Assembly (NCBI GenBank): GCA_016874005.1
Contig: VGVQ01000015.1
Coordinates: forward strand, 1-64,000
DNA length: 64,000 bases
Reading direction: 5' to 3'
From: Gemmatimonadota bacterium
GTDB taxonomy: Bacteria > Gemmatimonadota > Gemmatimonadetes > Gemmatimonadales > GWC2-71-9
Shown here: positions 1 to 8,492 of the stretch, piece by piece
Position numbering within the stretch: the stretch's first letter is position 1
Layout: every line of letters begins with the position of its first letter
The notes under the pieces: model-generated
The model's database searches: none
What the model was told of the DNA's origin: nothing
The model's input: only the letters and a program-made list of their open reading frames with translations
Position numbers and translations under genes: made by a program

Positions 1-206
1 TGAATCAAGTGGAACTCTGGTTCGCGAAGATTGAACGCGATCTCATCCATCGAGGCATCTTCACGTCAACGAAGGATCTGGCCCGTCGGATCATGCGCTA
101 CATCCGTCACTACAACGACGATCCCAGGCCCATCAAGTGGAAGTACCATGACCCCGCGCATCGTATCCGCGTCGCTTAACGTTCAGGTGGTACAGTCAAC
201 TAGTAT
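1..206 (+). mobile_element. Right end of an IS630-family insertion sequence (partial)
   Basis: The window opens inside an IS630-type element whose left end lies upstream. The transposase tail is followed by about 20 bases that lead to a CTAG at 200-203. IS630 elements classically insert at CTAG or TA, so the element probably ends there; the exact boundary is an inference because the left inverted repeat is not in the window. Confidence 0.5.
3..179 (+). CDS. IS630-family transposase, C-terminal fragment
   Basis: This is a 58-codon open frame that enters from the left edge and stops at TAA 177-179. It reads NQVELWFAKIERDLI, then a stretch ending in YIRHYNDDPRPIKWKY. The NQVE(L/R)WF motif and the HYN...PxxWxY ending are the conserved final part of the DDE domain of IS630/Tc1-like transposases, where the last catalytic acidic residue is the E of NQVE. 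The start and the earlier catalytic Asp residues lie outside the window, so it cannot be judged whether the element is intact. Confidence 0.85.
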   Translation, partial: NQVELWFAKIERDLIHRGIFTSTKDLARRIMRYIRHYNDDPRPIKWKYHDPAHRIRVA

Positions 207-277
207 ACCGCCCGACGCGGCCGTCGCAAAGGGCTGTGTTCGGCCTTTCTACGGTGGACCAACCCGGCCCGTGGGGC

Positions 278-283
278 TATTTT
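278..283 (+). promoter_or_regulatory. Putative -10 box TATTTT upstream of the NlpC/P60 gene
   Basis: TATTTT lies 10 bases upstream of the ATG at 294. No convincing -35 box and no strong Shine-Dalgarno sequence is seen, which would fit a very short or absent leader as at other genes in this window. Short AT-rich boxes occur by chance, so confidence is low. Confidence 0.3.
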
Positions 284-293
284 GCCCACCCTC

Positions 294-848
294 ATGGCTC
301 GCGGACGCTCCTTTCGGCTCGCTCTGGCACTCGCGGCAACCACCGCGACGGGGTCGCTCGCGCAAGGCAAGCCGGACCTGGCCGCGCCGGCAAAGCCATT
401 CGAGGCGCTGAGCCGAACGCTGCTCGCCGGGCGCGATTCCTTGGTGCAGCTCACCAAGCAGCAAGTCGGGCTCAAGTATCGCTACGGCGCCTCCGAGCCC
501 GGCAGAGCCTTCGACTGCAGCGCGCTGGTCCAGTGGATCGCGGGATTGTTCGGACGCGAGATGCCTCGGACGGCCGCCCAACAAGCCCTGACGGGGCTCC
601 CCGTGGCGAAAGACACGACCCAGCTCCTTCCGGGCGATCTCCTGTTCTTCGGCAAGGGCAGACGGGTCGATCACATCGGGATCTACGTGGGCGAAGGGAA
701 GTACGTCCACGCGGCCAACAAGCGTAAGGGCGTCATCGAGAGCGACGTGAGCCGGCTCAAGGCCCGCTATTGGAAAGGGGTTCGCCGGATCTTCCTCGAA
801 GCCGACAGCGTCCTGAGCGAAGTGTCGCCGACGGCCCCGGAGAGTTGA
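294..848 (+). CDS. NlpC/P60 family cell-wall hydrolase
   Basis: A 184-residue exported cysteine peptidase, probably a peptidoglycan endopeptidase that cuts stem peptides. An N-terminal hydrophobic signal peptide ends near residue 24 (SLAQ). The NlpC/P60 domain follows: catalytic Cys75 in FDCSALV, His127 in VDHIGIYVG and a third polar position at His139 (KYVHA). ATG 294 is preferred; a TTG at 282 in the same frame would add four residues. It stands alone, convergent with the membrane protease that ends at 885. Its precise substrate cannot be told from the sequence. Confidence 0.85.
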   Translation: MARGRSFRLALALAATTATGSLAQGKPDLAAPAKPFEALSRTLLAGRDSLVQLTKQQVGLKYRYGASEPGRAFDCSALVQWIAGLFGREMPRTAAQQALTGLPVAKDTTQLLPGDLLFFGKGRRVDHIGIYVGEGKYVHAANKRKGVIESDVSRLKARYWKGVRRIFLEADSVLSEVSPTAPES

Positions 849-884
849 TCCTCCCGGGTGTCGCCCCGGCCGCTGCCCCCTTCC

Positions 885-1562
885 CTACCAGTACTGCCAC
901 TGACCGGTCACCAAGACCCACCCCGACAGGCAGGCGTTGGTCACCGCGTGACACCAGATCAGGTCGCCCAGGTTCCTGGTCTTCATCATCCACCAGTTGT
1001 AGATGATCCCGGCCACCAGCCCGACCTCCCAATAGGGCCCATGCTCCATCGCGAACAGGATCGCCACCGCCCAGAATGAAAACCGGCTGAACTGACCGAG
1101 CGGGGTCTTTCGGAAGTCGTCCATGTTGTCGACCCAGCGGCTCAGGAAGCCGCGCCAAAACAACTCCTCGACGATGGGCACGATCAACGCTGCCCGGACG
1201 AACCGCAGGAACACCACCACCGGATCGTTCCGCATCTCCACCGTCATCGACGACTCGACCGTTCCGGTCACGCCATTCTGGAACACCGCGCTTTCGCGAT
1301 AGCCGGAGATCAACTGGTCCGGGGCGATCCAGAGAATGAAGACGCCGATCCCCACCGCGACCGTCTGTAGCGGCCTCACCATCCGGAAAGTGAGGGCCGG
1401 CCGAGCGATCAGCACGATGACGGCGGTGAGCACCCCGACCCGGACGATGGCCTCGGTCCGGGGGTCGAGCGGCAGCGCCGGTCCGATCATCAGGAGCAGG
1501 GCGAACGTCGCGAACGGAACGAGGTACGGTAACGACGGGAACTTCGCTACCAGGTTGTTCAT
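885..1562 (-). CDS. CPBP/CAAX-type intramembrane metalloprotease
   Basis: A 225-residue multi-pass membrane protein of the CAAX-protease and bacteriocin-processing family. It carries the three hallmark motifs: EELFWRG (Glu132-Glu133), a membrane His in FAMEHGPYW (about 174) and a final His in WCHAVTNA (about 205). The EELFWRG...MEHGPYWEVGL...CHAVTNACL pattern resembles the 'CAAX prenyl protease-related' subfamily often linked to exosortase systems, but no exosortase or PEP-CTERM gene is seen here. ATG 1562 has an AGGAGG ribosome site five bases upstream; a GTG at 1568 overlaps that site and is less likely. It lies 84 bases downstream of the TonB receptor on the same strand. Confidence 0.8.
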   Translation of the reverse strand: MNNLVAKFPSLPYLVPFATFALLLMIGPALPLDPRTEAIVRVGVLTAVIVLIARPALTFRMVRPLQTVAVGIGVFILWIAPDQLISGYRESAVFQNGVTGTVESSMTVEMRNDPVVVFLRFVRAALIVPIVEELFWRGFLSRWVDNMDDFRKTPLGQFSRFSFWAVAILFAMEHGPYWEVGLVAGIIYNWWMMKTRNLGDLIWCHAVTNACLSGWVLVTGQWQYW

Positions 1563-1585
1563 GGACACCTCCTGATTGCAAACGA

Positions 1586-1604
1586 GGGCGGGAATGACCC
1601 GCCC
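1586..1604. terminator. Small hairpin between TonB receptor and membrane protease genes
   Basis: GGGCGGG (1586-1592) pairs with CCCGCCC (1598-1604) around the loop AATGA. It sits in the 84-base gap after the receptor gene and just before the ribosome site of the protease. No clear U tract follows on the minus strand, so it could be a weak terminator or an attenuating structure. Confidence 0.3.
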
Positions 1605-1646
1605 CCGATGCCGCCTAATCCGGCGCTGGGAACCCGATCGACGGGG

Positions 1647-4433
1647 TCAGAAGGTGTAGGAGACCTTGGTCATGACCGTCCGGCCCAGTTTGGGGACCCC
1701 GACGAATGTCGCGTAGGCGTGATTGAGCACGTTGTTGATGCTGGCGGTGATCAGCATGCTCCGGGTCCCGACGTTGGGCCGGAAGCTGCCCTGGAGGTCG
1801 AAGATCCCGTAACTGTCGGTCGGCACGAAGCTGCCATCGGAGCGCTGCGGACTGACGTACACGCCGGAGTTGACCGGGAAGCCCTTCACCGCGCGGAATC
1901 GCAGCTCGGTCGCCCATCCCTGCGGATCATTGCGGAGCCGGATCGTCGCCGAGCCACGGTTCTTGGAGCCGTTCAGGGCGATGCCGGTCGGCCCGTTGAC
2001 CTCCTCGGCCGTGAAGAAGTCCTTGTTGACGAAGGAATAGGTCGCGGCAAACGACCAGCGGTCATTGGCGACGTAATCGAATGCCATGTCGGCGCCGAAC
2101 AGATCCACCGAGCCGAAGTTCCGGTACGTCAGGAAGATGTCCGGCCGATTGGTGAGGGCGCCGCCGTCGTTGGGAATCACCACGCCAAGTGGCAAGCCAG
2201 CCAGGAGTCCGACCAGTCCGGGGGTGGCTTGGGCGGCGGTGGCCTGGCCGACTTTTCCGGTCAGATCACCGAGAATGAAGGCGCCGAGCGTGGCCGGATC
2301 GAGGAAGACGTTAGGCGTTTCGACGATCAACGGACCCACGAAGTTCTCGCGACGCTCGAAGTATGCGTCGACGGAGAACCGGGCCTTGCCGCCGAAGTTG
2401 CCCTTGTAGCCGGCTTCGAGGGTATTGCTGATGCTCGGCCTGAGGGCGCCGATGTCCTGAACCTGGGTTGGATTGATCGCGGTGAACTGCCCGGTGGTCG
2501 CGTTGAGCAGCCGTAACACCGTCTGGACCTGGGCTGGCGACGGGGTTCCGAGAAGCCCCAGCAATTGCTTGGCGTTGGCCGGCACCCGCGGATCGGCGAG
2601 CAGAACTCCGACAGCCACCTGCCACAGCAGCGCGGCGTTGGCCGGAAGAAGCGCCGTGGGGGTGCCGGGCACCGGAATGGCTCGCATGCAGAGATTGTCG
2701 AGCCCACCCTGACAGCCGCCATTCAGTCGGAAGCGGAGGCCCGACTTCGGCACCCCGAGCGCACGAACCCCGTATGGTCCGGCCGCCCCGGCTAGCACGT
2801 CGAGAAACAGGTTGTTGTTGCTCGGTGTCGAGAAGGCCCGGTTGTAGGTGAGGCGGACGTTGTTGTCCTCGTTCGGCTTGACCACGAGGGCCACCCGCGG
2901 CGAGAACACCGCGCTCTCCAACTCGTTGTGTTTGTCGACCCGAAGCGCGGTGACCAGATCCAGCTTCGACGTCAACCGCGAGACGCTGTGGACGTAGCCG
3001 CCGATCTCCTTGATGGTGTCGTCGCCTTCGTTGAGCCCGTTGATGGTGCCGCCGGTGCGGGCGTCGGTGTGGATGTAGTCGACGCCGTAGATGAAGGTCT
3101 GCTTCGAGCCCACCGCGAAGCCGTGCTGGAGCTGACCCACCAGCACCCGGGAGTTATCGATGATCGGGTTGCCGTCGCGGAGCAGGAAGGTCTCACCGGC
3201 GTTGCTGAAGTTCCCGAAGAACTGGGCGAAGAAGTCCTTGTAGCGGAACCTGGTCTGGATGTGCTGATAGCGCCAATCGCGGGCCTGGCCGGCGCCAATC
3301 CCGGTCAGCTCGATCAGGCTCACCGCTTGGGTCCGGCCATAACTGGTGATCCACTCGGTGTTCTCGTCCGGCCTGACGTCGAGCCGGGCCTCGCCGCCCC
3401 AGCGTTGGAGGTCGAAGTCCCTGCAGCCGATGACCGTGGTCGTGCAGCGAGCCCGGGTGGTCGGGGTAGCTCCCGGACTCAGGGTGTCGCCTCGGTCGGC
3501 GTAGCGCCAGTCGGTGCCCTTGAGGTATTCGCCCGACACCTTGAAGCCGACCTTCGGGGAGAACCGGGTGGCGTGACGGAACCCGAGCTTGAGAATCCCG
3601 GCGGCCCCGTCGTCGGCGTTGGTGCCCGCGACCGATGGCGAGCTGGAGCGGAACCCGCTCTCCAGGGACACGGTGGTTCCAGGGGAGTTGATCGGTGACT
3701 TGGTGATGATGTGGAGCACGCCGTTGGTGACGTTGGGACCGTACAGGGCGGCACCTGGCCCCAGGACGAATTCGAGCTGCTCGATATCGTCGTTGGTGCT
3801 CGAGAACAAGGCTGGTACGTTGACCCGAAGCGACGGAACCGAGGCGTAGCGGTTGTCGATCAGGGTCAAGAGCGACCCAGAGAAGATGTTGTTGAAGCCG
3901 CGGGACACCACGTTCGATTGCACCAAGCCGCCTTCGGAGAACGAGATGCCTGGCGCGGTTTTGAGGTGATCGAGCACCGACAGGGCCGGGCGTTCCTGGA
4001 TGACGACTGCCGGGATGACGGTGATACTGGCGGGCGCCTCGGTGATCTTCTCGGGAACCCGGGAAACCGTGGTGACCTGGACCTCGGAGAGCTGGTAGAC
4101 CTGGCCGACCAGGACCACGTCGACCGTGGTGGTCCCTCCGGCCTGGACGGTCACTCCATCGAACCGTTTCGGCGCGTAGGGGATCAGGGTGACGAGAACC
4201 GAATATCTCCCGGCCGCCAGGTTATCGACCCGGTAGGCGCCTCCCGTTCCGCTCGCCGCGGAGCCCGCGGTGCGGCCGTTGGCGTCCCGGACCAGGATCT
4301 GGGCACCGCTCAACGGCACCGCCTTGGTGCTATCGGCGACCCTGCCGGCAATGGAGCCGGTCTGCGCCCAGGCAAGCCCAGGGGCGACCAGGCTCAAGAA
4401 GACCGCGAGACGCGGCCACGAGCGGCGGTTCAT
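1647..4433 (-). CDS. TonB-dependent outer-membrane receptor with carboxypeptidase-like N-terminal domain
   Basis: A 928-residue TonB-dependent receptor. The signal peptide (about 1-24) ends at AWAQ. A carboxypeptidase regulatory-like domain follows (about 25-110, GSIAGRVADS...YRVDNLAAGRYSVLV). The plug domain (about 115-250) contains VTTVSRVPEKITEAPASITVI, and a long beta-barrel runs to a C-terminal Phe (TKVSYTF), as expected for BAM-inserted barrels. The start at ATG 4433 is chosen because the signal peptide begins there and GAGGA lies about eight bases upstream; an in-frame ATG 21 codons earlier adds a hydrophilic stretch. The ligand cannot be predicted; neighbours give no clue such as a SusD partner. 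Confidence 0.9.
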   Translation of the reverse strand: MNRRSWPRLAVFLSLVAPGLAWAQTGSIAGRVADSTKAVPLSGAQILVRDANGRTAGSAASGTGGAYRVDNLAAGRYSVLVTLIPYAPKRFDGVTVQAGGTTTVDVVLVGQVYQLSEVQVTTVSRVPEKITEAPASITVIPAVVIQERPALSVLDHLKTAPGISFSEGGLVQSNVVSRGFNNIFSGSLLTLIDNRYASVPSLRVNVPALFSSTNDDIEQLEFVLGPGAALYGPNVTNGVLHIITKSPINSPGTTVSLESGFRSSSPSVAGTNADDGAAGILKLGFRHATRFSPKVGFKVSGEYLKGTDWRYADRGDTLSPGATPTTRARCTTTVIGCRDFDLQRWGGEARLDVRPDENTEWITSYGRTQAVSLIELTGIGAGQARDWRYQHIQTRFRYKDFFAQFFGNFSNAGETFLLRDGNPIIDNSRVLVGQLQHGFAVGSKQTFIYGVDYIHTDARTGGTINGLNEGDDTIKEIGGYVHSVSRLTSKLDLVTALRVDKHNELESAVFSPRVALVVKPNEDNNVRLTYNRAFSTPSNNNLFLDVLAGAAGPYGVRALGVPKSGLRFRLNGGCQGGLDNLCMRAIPVPGTPTALLPANAALLWQVAVGVLLADPRVPANAKQLLGLLGTPSPAQVQTVLRLLNATTGQFTAINPTQVQDIGALRPSISNTLEAGYKGNFGGKARFSVDAYFERRENFVGPLIVETPNVFLDPATLGAFILGDLTGKVGQATAAQATPGLVGLLAGLPLGVVIPNDGGALTNRPDIFLTYRNFGSVDLFGADMAFDYVANDRWSFAATYSFVNKDFFTAEEVNGPTGIALNGSKNRGSATIRLRNDPQGWATELRFRAVKGFPVNSGVYVSPQRSDGSFVPTDSYGIFDLQGSFRPNVGTRSMLITASINNVLNHAYATFVGVPKLGRTVMTKVSYTF

Positions 4434-4666
4434 ATGCAGTTCCTCAACTGGGGACGAGTGGACCGGGTGAAACGGCGCAAACTTGTTATCTGACAATAAT
4501 GTGACCCTCTGATCACGAGCCCGTCAAGCGCTCGGTGATCCGCTCAATGTGCAAGTGCGGCATGCCCAGTCGTCCCTTGGCTTTGTCGTTGGCCAATGCC
4601 ATCTTTCTCGACTTGCAGTGCCCTGGCGGGGATAGGCCCCGTCAACCACAGGAGGCGTGTTCCCCT

Positions 4667-5596
4667 ATGAAGCGTTTACTCGCCGGCGTCGTTGCCCTGA
4701 CGGCCATGGCCTGCAACTCGGCCCCTCGCGGCCAGCTGGTGCAGTCCATCCCGACCGACTCGACCGAGTTCTTCCGGACCCAGGTGCAGCAGCTCACGAC
4801 GGTATCGGCCGCGAAGGACAGTCTGTTCCGCGACCTGGCCGAAACCACCAAGCTCCTGGCCGACATCAACACCGAACTGGCGACCGTCGGGTCCCGCAAA
4901 GCGGCTGTCGAGCCGGTCGTTTCGCCCGAGAGCCAGTTGGCGGCCTCGCCCTCCGAACGGGCCCTCGTCTTGAAGAAGGTCAAGGACCTGACCGCGCGGG
5001 TCAAGAGCAGCGAGTCGCGGCTGGCCGCGAGCCAGCGCCGGATCAAGTCGCTCACCGGCGACAACGACAGCCTGAAGGTCGTGCTGGCGGACTTCCAGAC
5101 CACCATCGACGGCCTCCGCGCCATGGTGGACGGTCAGAAGACCACGATCGCCACCCTGGAGTCGGAGTTGAACACCAGCAAGGCGACGATCACCACCCTG
5201 ACCCAGGAGAAGACGGTGCTCCAAGACACCGTCTCGGCCCTGACCACCCGCGAGAACACGGTGTATTACATCGCCGGCTCGAAGCGGGAGCTACTCGACC
5301 GCGGGATCATCAAGGAAGTGGGCGGGACCCGGTTCCTCCTGGTGACCCGCACCGGTGAGACCCTCAAGCCGGCCGACAACCTCGAACCCTCGGCCTTCAC
5401 CGCGATCGATCGGCGTCAGACCGCCGAGATTCCGTTGCCGCGGGCAGACAAGCAGTACAAGATCGTCACCAACCAGAACATTGCCTTCGCCAACGTCGCG
5501 GCGGAGTCGAAGGGCAAAGTCCGGGGCAGCCTCCAGATAACCAACCCGGAGAGCTTCTGGACCAACTCCAAGTTCCTGATCCTGGTCGAGAACTAG
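4667..5596 (+). CDS. Coiled-coil lipoprotein, function unknown
   Basis: A 309-residue predicted lipoprotein. MKRLLAGVVALTAMAC is a short signal sequence with an imperfect lipobox (AMAC). Residues about 30-200 are Glu/Lys/Ser/Thr-rich with heptad-like leucines and isoleucines (for example KVKDLTARVKSSESRLAASQ and TIATLESELNTSKAT), predicting long coiled coils. A compact C-terminal part includes YIAGSKRELLDRGIIKEVGG and ends in NSKFLILVEN. AGGAGG lies 11 bases before ATG 4667. I do not recognise the family; similar coiled-coil plus small domain lipoproteins are common in Bacteroidota and Gemmatimonadota. It is monocistronic and followed by a strong terminator. Confidence 0.75.
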   Translation: MKRLLAGVVALTAMACNSAPRGQLVQSIPTDSTEFFRTQVQQLTTVSAAKDSLFRDLAETTKLLADINTELATVGSRKAAVEPVVSPESQLAASPSERALVLKKVKDLTARVKSSESRLAASQRRIKSLTGDNDSLKVVLADFQTTIDGLRAMVDGQKTTIATLESELNTSKATITTLTQEKTVLQDTVSALTTRENTVYYIAGSKRELLDRGIIKEVGGTRFLLVTRTGETLKPADNLEPSAFTAIDRRQTAEIPLPRADKQYKIVTNQNIAFANVAAESKGKVRGSLQITNPESFWTNSKFLILVEN

Positions 5597-5617
5597 CTCG
5601 GCCGCTGGTCGAGAAAC

Positions 5618-5659
5618 GAACGGGGGAGCGGCCCAGTGCCGCTCCCCCGTTCTCTTTTT
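5618..5659 (+). terminator. Rho-independent terminator after the coiled-coil lipoprotein gene
   Basis: A perfect 15-bp stem (5618-5632 with 5638-5652) closes the five-base loop CCAGT. It is followed by TCTTTTTC. It may also stop the hpa/gabD operon arriving from the right, although the U tract on the minus strand is weak. Confidence 0.9.
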
Positions 5660-5701
5660 CCGCCAGGACCGCCGGTGGACCTGGTGTCCATCCCCGCCTG
5701 G

Positions 5702-7198
5702 TTACGTCCCCCGCTGGAGCGCCATCGAGATGAACTTGACGTCGAGGTATTCCTCGATGCCCCAGTGGCCGCCTTCCCGGCCCAGCCCCGAGTGCTTCAC
5801 CCCCCCGAAGGGCGTCTGGACCGTCGACGGTACCCCATCGTTCACCCCGACGATACCGTAGTCGAGCGCCTCGCTGACCCGGAACGCTCGGCTCAGGTCT
5901 TTGGTCCACAGATAGGCCGCCAGGCCGAAACGGGTGTCGTTGGCCGCCTGGACCACCTCGGCCTCGTCGCGAAAGGCCCGGACCGGAGCGACCGGCCCGA
6001 AGGTCTCCTCCCGCATGATCCGCATGGCAGGGTCGACGCCGGCCAGCACCGTCGGAGCGAACAGGGTACCACCTAACGGCTTGCCCCCGGTCACCAACCG
6101 GGCACCCTTGTCGACCGCGTCGGCGACGTGGGCGGACACCTTGCCGAACACGTCGCGATCCACCAGCGGGCCGATCTGGGTCGCGGCGTCGAGCGGATCG
6201 CCGACCTTGAGCGCGGCCGTCGCGGCACCGAGGCGCTCCACGAACTCGGCGACGATCCGCTCGTGCACGTAGATCCGATTGGCGCAGACGCAGGTCTGCC
6301 CGGTGTTGCGATACTTCGCGGAAGACACCTCGCGGACCGCCTGGTCCAAGTCGGCGTCGTCGAATACCAGAAACGGCGCATGGCCGCCGAGCTCGAGCGA
6401 GAGCCGCTTGACCGTTTGACTCACCTGACCGTAGAGCTTGATTCCCACCTCGGTGCTGCCGGTAAAGGTCAGCTTGCGAATCCGGTCGTCGTCGATCAGG
6501 ACCCTGGAGACCGGGACCGGATCGCGGCAGGGGAGCACTTGGAGCGCGGCGGCGGGGCCGCCGGCATCGCGCCACAACGCGGCCAGGGCGAGCGCCGTCA
6601 ACGGCGACTGCTCGGCCGGCTTGACGATCATGGTGCAGCCGGCGGCCAGGGCCGGCGCGGCTTTTCTGGTGATCATGGCGGCCGGGAAGTTCCACGGCGT
6701 CACCGCGTAAACGGGCCCGACGGGTTGTTTCGTCGCGAAAAGCCGCTTGTGGGCGAACTGGCTCGGAATCGTCTCGCCGTGCACCCGTTTGGCCTCCTCG
6801 GCGTAGAACTCCACGAAGCCAGCCGCGTAGCGGACCTCACCCCGCGCCTCGGTCACTGGCTTGCCCATCTCGAGCGCCATCAGGCGGGCCAGGACATCCT
6901 GCTTGGCGAGGATCAGATCATACCACTTGCGCAGGACCGCCGAGCGCTCGAATGGGGTGGTCTTCTTCCAGGCCGCGAAGGCCTTGACCGCCTGGTCCGC
7001 GGCATCGCGGGCGTGCTCCGGCTGGCAATCGGTCACCGTGGCGAGGAGCGCCTGATCGAAGGGCGAATGAACCTCGAACATCCGATCGCTAGCTACCCAC
7101 CCCTCGCCGATTGCCGCTTCGGTGGGGGCGCCCTCAACGAGCTTCACGGTCTTCTCCACAGGTCCGGGTTCAACTGCGGGCGGCTTGCTTGACGGCAT
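5702..7198 (-). CDS. gabD: NAD(P)-dependent succinate-semialdehyde dehydrogenase
   Basis: A 498-residue aldehyde dehydrogenase that oxidises succinic semialdehyde to succinate, the last step of the homoprotocatechuate route encoded upstream. Seen are the Asn of TPWNFPA (Asn170), the general base Glu269 in LELGGHAP and catalytic Cys303 in NTGQTCVCANR, plus the nucleotide-binding FTGSTEVG. The segment TGQTCVCANR...PFGGVKHSGLGREGG is typical of the GabD branch. The start at 7198 overlaps the end of the serine hydrolase gene by 29 bases; the true start may be slightly later, since the first 40 residues are Pro/Glu-rich and not conserved. It is the last gene of the operon. Confidence 0.88.
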   Translation of the reverse strand: MPSSKPPAVEPGPVEKTVKLVEGAPTEAAIGEGWVASDRMFEVHSPFDQALLATVTDCQPEHARDAADQAVKAFAAWKKTTPFERSAVLRKWYDLILAKQDVLARLMALEMGKPVTEARGEVRYAAGFVEFYAEEAKRVHGETIPSQFAHKRLFATKQPVGPVYAVTPWNFPAAMITRKAAPALAAGCTMIVKPAEQSPLTALALAALWRDAGGPAAALQVLPCRDPVPVSRVLIDDDRIRKLTFTGSTEVGIKLYGQVSQTVKRLSLELGGHAPFLVFDDADLDQAVREVSSAKYRNTGQTCVCANRIYVHERIVAEFVERLGAATAALKVGDPLDAATQIGPLVDRDVFGKVSAHVADAVDKGARLVTGGKPLGGTLFAPTVLAGVDPAMRIMREETFGPVAPVRAFRDEAEVVQAANDTRFGLAAYLWTKDLSRAFRVSEALDYGIVGVNDGVPSTVQTPFGGVKHSGLGREGGHWGIEEYLDVKFISMALQRGT

Positions 7199-8345
7199 CG
7201 GCCACCCTTCGGATCGCCCCTTGGGTCAAAGCTCGCAAGGCGGCGTTGGCTTCGTTGTTGGTCACGGCCCCCACCACCGTGATGTCGAGCTCGGGACAAT
7301 GACGCGCCAGGGTGCCCCAGAATCCGCCGTGGCCGTAGCAGACCACCCCGTCGGCTTCGCCGCGGCCGATCCCCATACCGTAACCCACCCCCGGTTGGCC
7401 AGCGCTCTGCGGCGTCGGGGCGAGCATCGAGTCGAGCGTCGCCCGCCGTTCGAGCACTTCGCCGCGAACCAAGGCGCGAAAAAACGTCGCCAGGTCCGGG
7501 AGGTCGGAGACCAGGCCGCCTCCGCCGTAGAGGTCGATCGAGGCGTCGAAGTCGTTGGCGTCGACCGCGCCCATGTACTGGTGGACTCGGGGCCCGGCCG
7601 AGGTGGGCACCGGCTCGAGGGTTTCGAAGTAGGTGTTGGACACCCCCAGCCGCTGGTAGCCGACCAGGTCCCGAACCGCCTGTTGCATCGACAGCCCGGT
7701 GACGGTCTCCAGGATCTCGCCCAAGAGGATGTACCCGGTGTCGCTGTAATGATAGACCTCGCCGGGCTGTCCGTACGGCGCCCCGACTTCGATCGCCAGT
7801 TGGAGTTGTTCGGCCCGGGTCCAGCGGTGCTTCGGGTCGGCCATGACTCGCTCCGAATACCCGCCCTGGAGCTGGGATCCGCTCGCCGTGGCCTGGGTGG
7901 CGAAGTCGAACAGGCCGCTGGTGTGCTGCAACAGCATCCGAACGGTGATCCGATTGGCGTCGTAGCCGTCCTTCGCGATGGTGGTGACGGATGCCGGGAG
8001 GATATGGCGGGCGATCGGGGCGTCCAGCTCGAGCTTCCCCTGCTCCACCAGCCTGAGAATCGCGGCGGCGACATAAGTCTTCGTCATGCTCGCGACCCGG
8101 AAGGTCTGATCGGCCCGGAGTGAATCACCGCCCCGTTGGGCCAGACCAGCCGCCTTGGTCCAACTGAACCCGAGCGACGGGGCTTCGACCCGCAGCATGG
8201 CGCCAGGTAGTTCAGCGGTCGAGCGAACGGTCGAGTCGAGCAACGCCGCGAGATCGGCGCTCAGCTCGGCGGTTGGAGATGGCGGTTTGGCACAGGCGGG
8301 CAGACTGACGATGGCGGCGAGCAAGGCGAGGCGGTGCACGGTCAT
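7170..8345 (-). CDS. Serine hydrolase, class C beta-lactamase family lipoprotein
   Basis: A 391-residue exported lipoprotein (LPAC lipobox, Cys18) with a beta-lactamase/D-Ala-D-Ala peptidase fold. The catalytic SxxK is SMTK (Ser86, Lys89), the second motif is YSD (Tyr200) in place of YxN, and an HGG box lies near the C-terminus (YGHGGFWG). Such proteins are esterases or peptidases rather than proven beta-lactamases; the substrate is unknown. ATG 8345 starts the signal peptide, while an in-frame extension upstream is unlikely. The gene lies inside the hpa gene order, 147 bases after the MFS gene and overlapping gabD, so it may be co-transcribed with the catabolic genes, though its role in the pathway is unclear. 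Confidence 0.85.
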   Translation of the reverse strand: MTVHRLALLAAIVSLPACAKPPSPTAELSADLAALLDSTVRSTAELPGAMLRVEAPSLGFSWTKAAGLAQRGGDSLRADQTFRVASMTKTYVAAAILRLVEQGKLELDAPIARHILPASVTTIAKDGYDANRITVRMLLQHTSGLFDFATQATASGSQLQGGYSERVMADPKHRWTRAEQLQLAIEVGAPYGQPGEVYHYSDTGYILLGEILETVTGLSMQQAVRDLVGYQRLGVSNTYFETLEPVPTSAGPRVHQYMGAVDANDFDASIDLYGGGGLVSDLPDLATFFRALVRGEVLERRATLDSMLAPTPQSAGQPGVGYGMGIGRGEADGVVCYGHGGFWGTLARHCPELDITVVGAVTNNEANAALRALTQGAIRRVADAVKQAARS

Positions 8346-8492
8346 GCTCCGAGTTTGGAAGACTCCCACGGAAGACGCGCTGGGCCCGGCGAGACGACCG
8401 GGCCGGAACAACGACGCCCCCCGCAATATTGCCCTCGAAAGACAATGGGCGGCAAGTCGGCCGTGGTCGCTGAGGTGGCGCGGGGCTCGACC

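Noticed and set aside
7170-8345. True class C beta-lactamase (resistance gene)
   Set aside because: SxxK is present, but the second motif is YSD rather than YAN and the surroundings are catabolic; family members of this kind are mostly esterases or peptidases.
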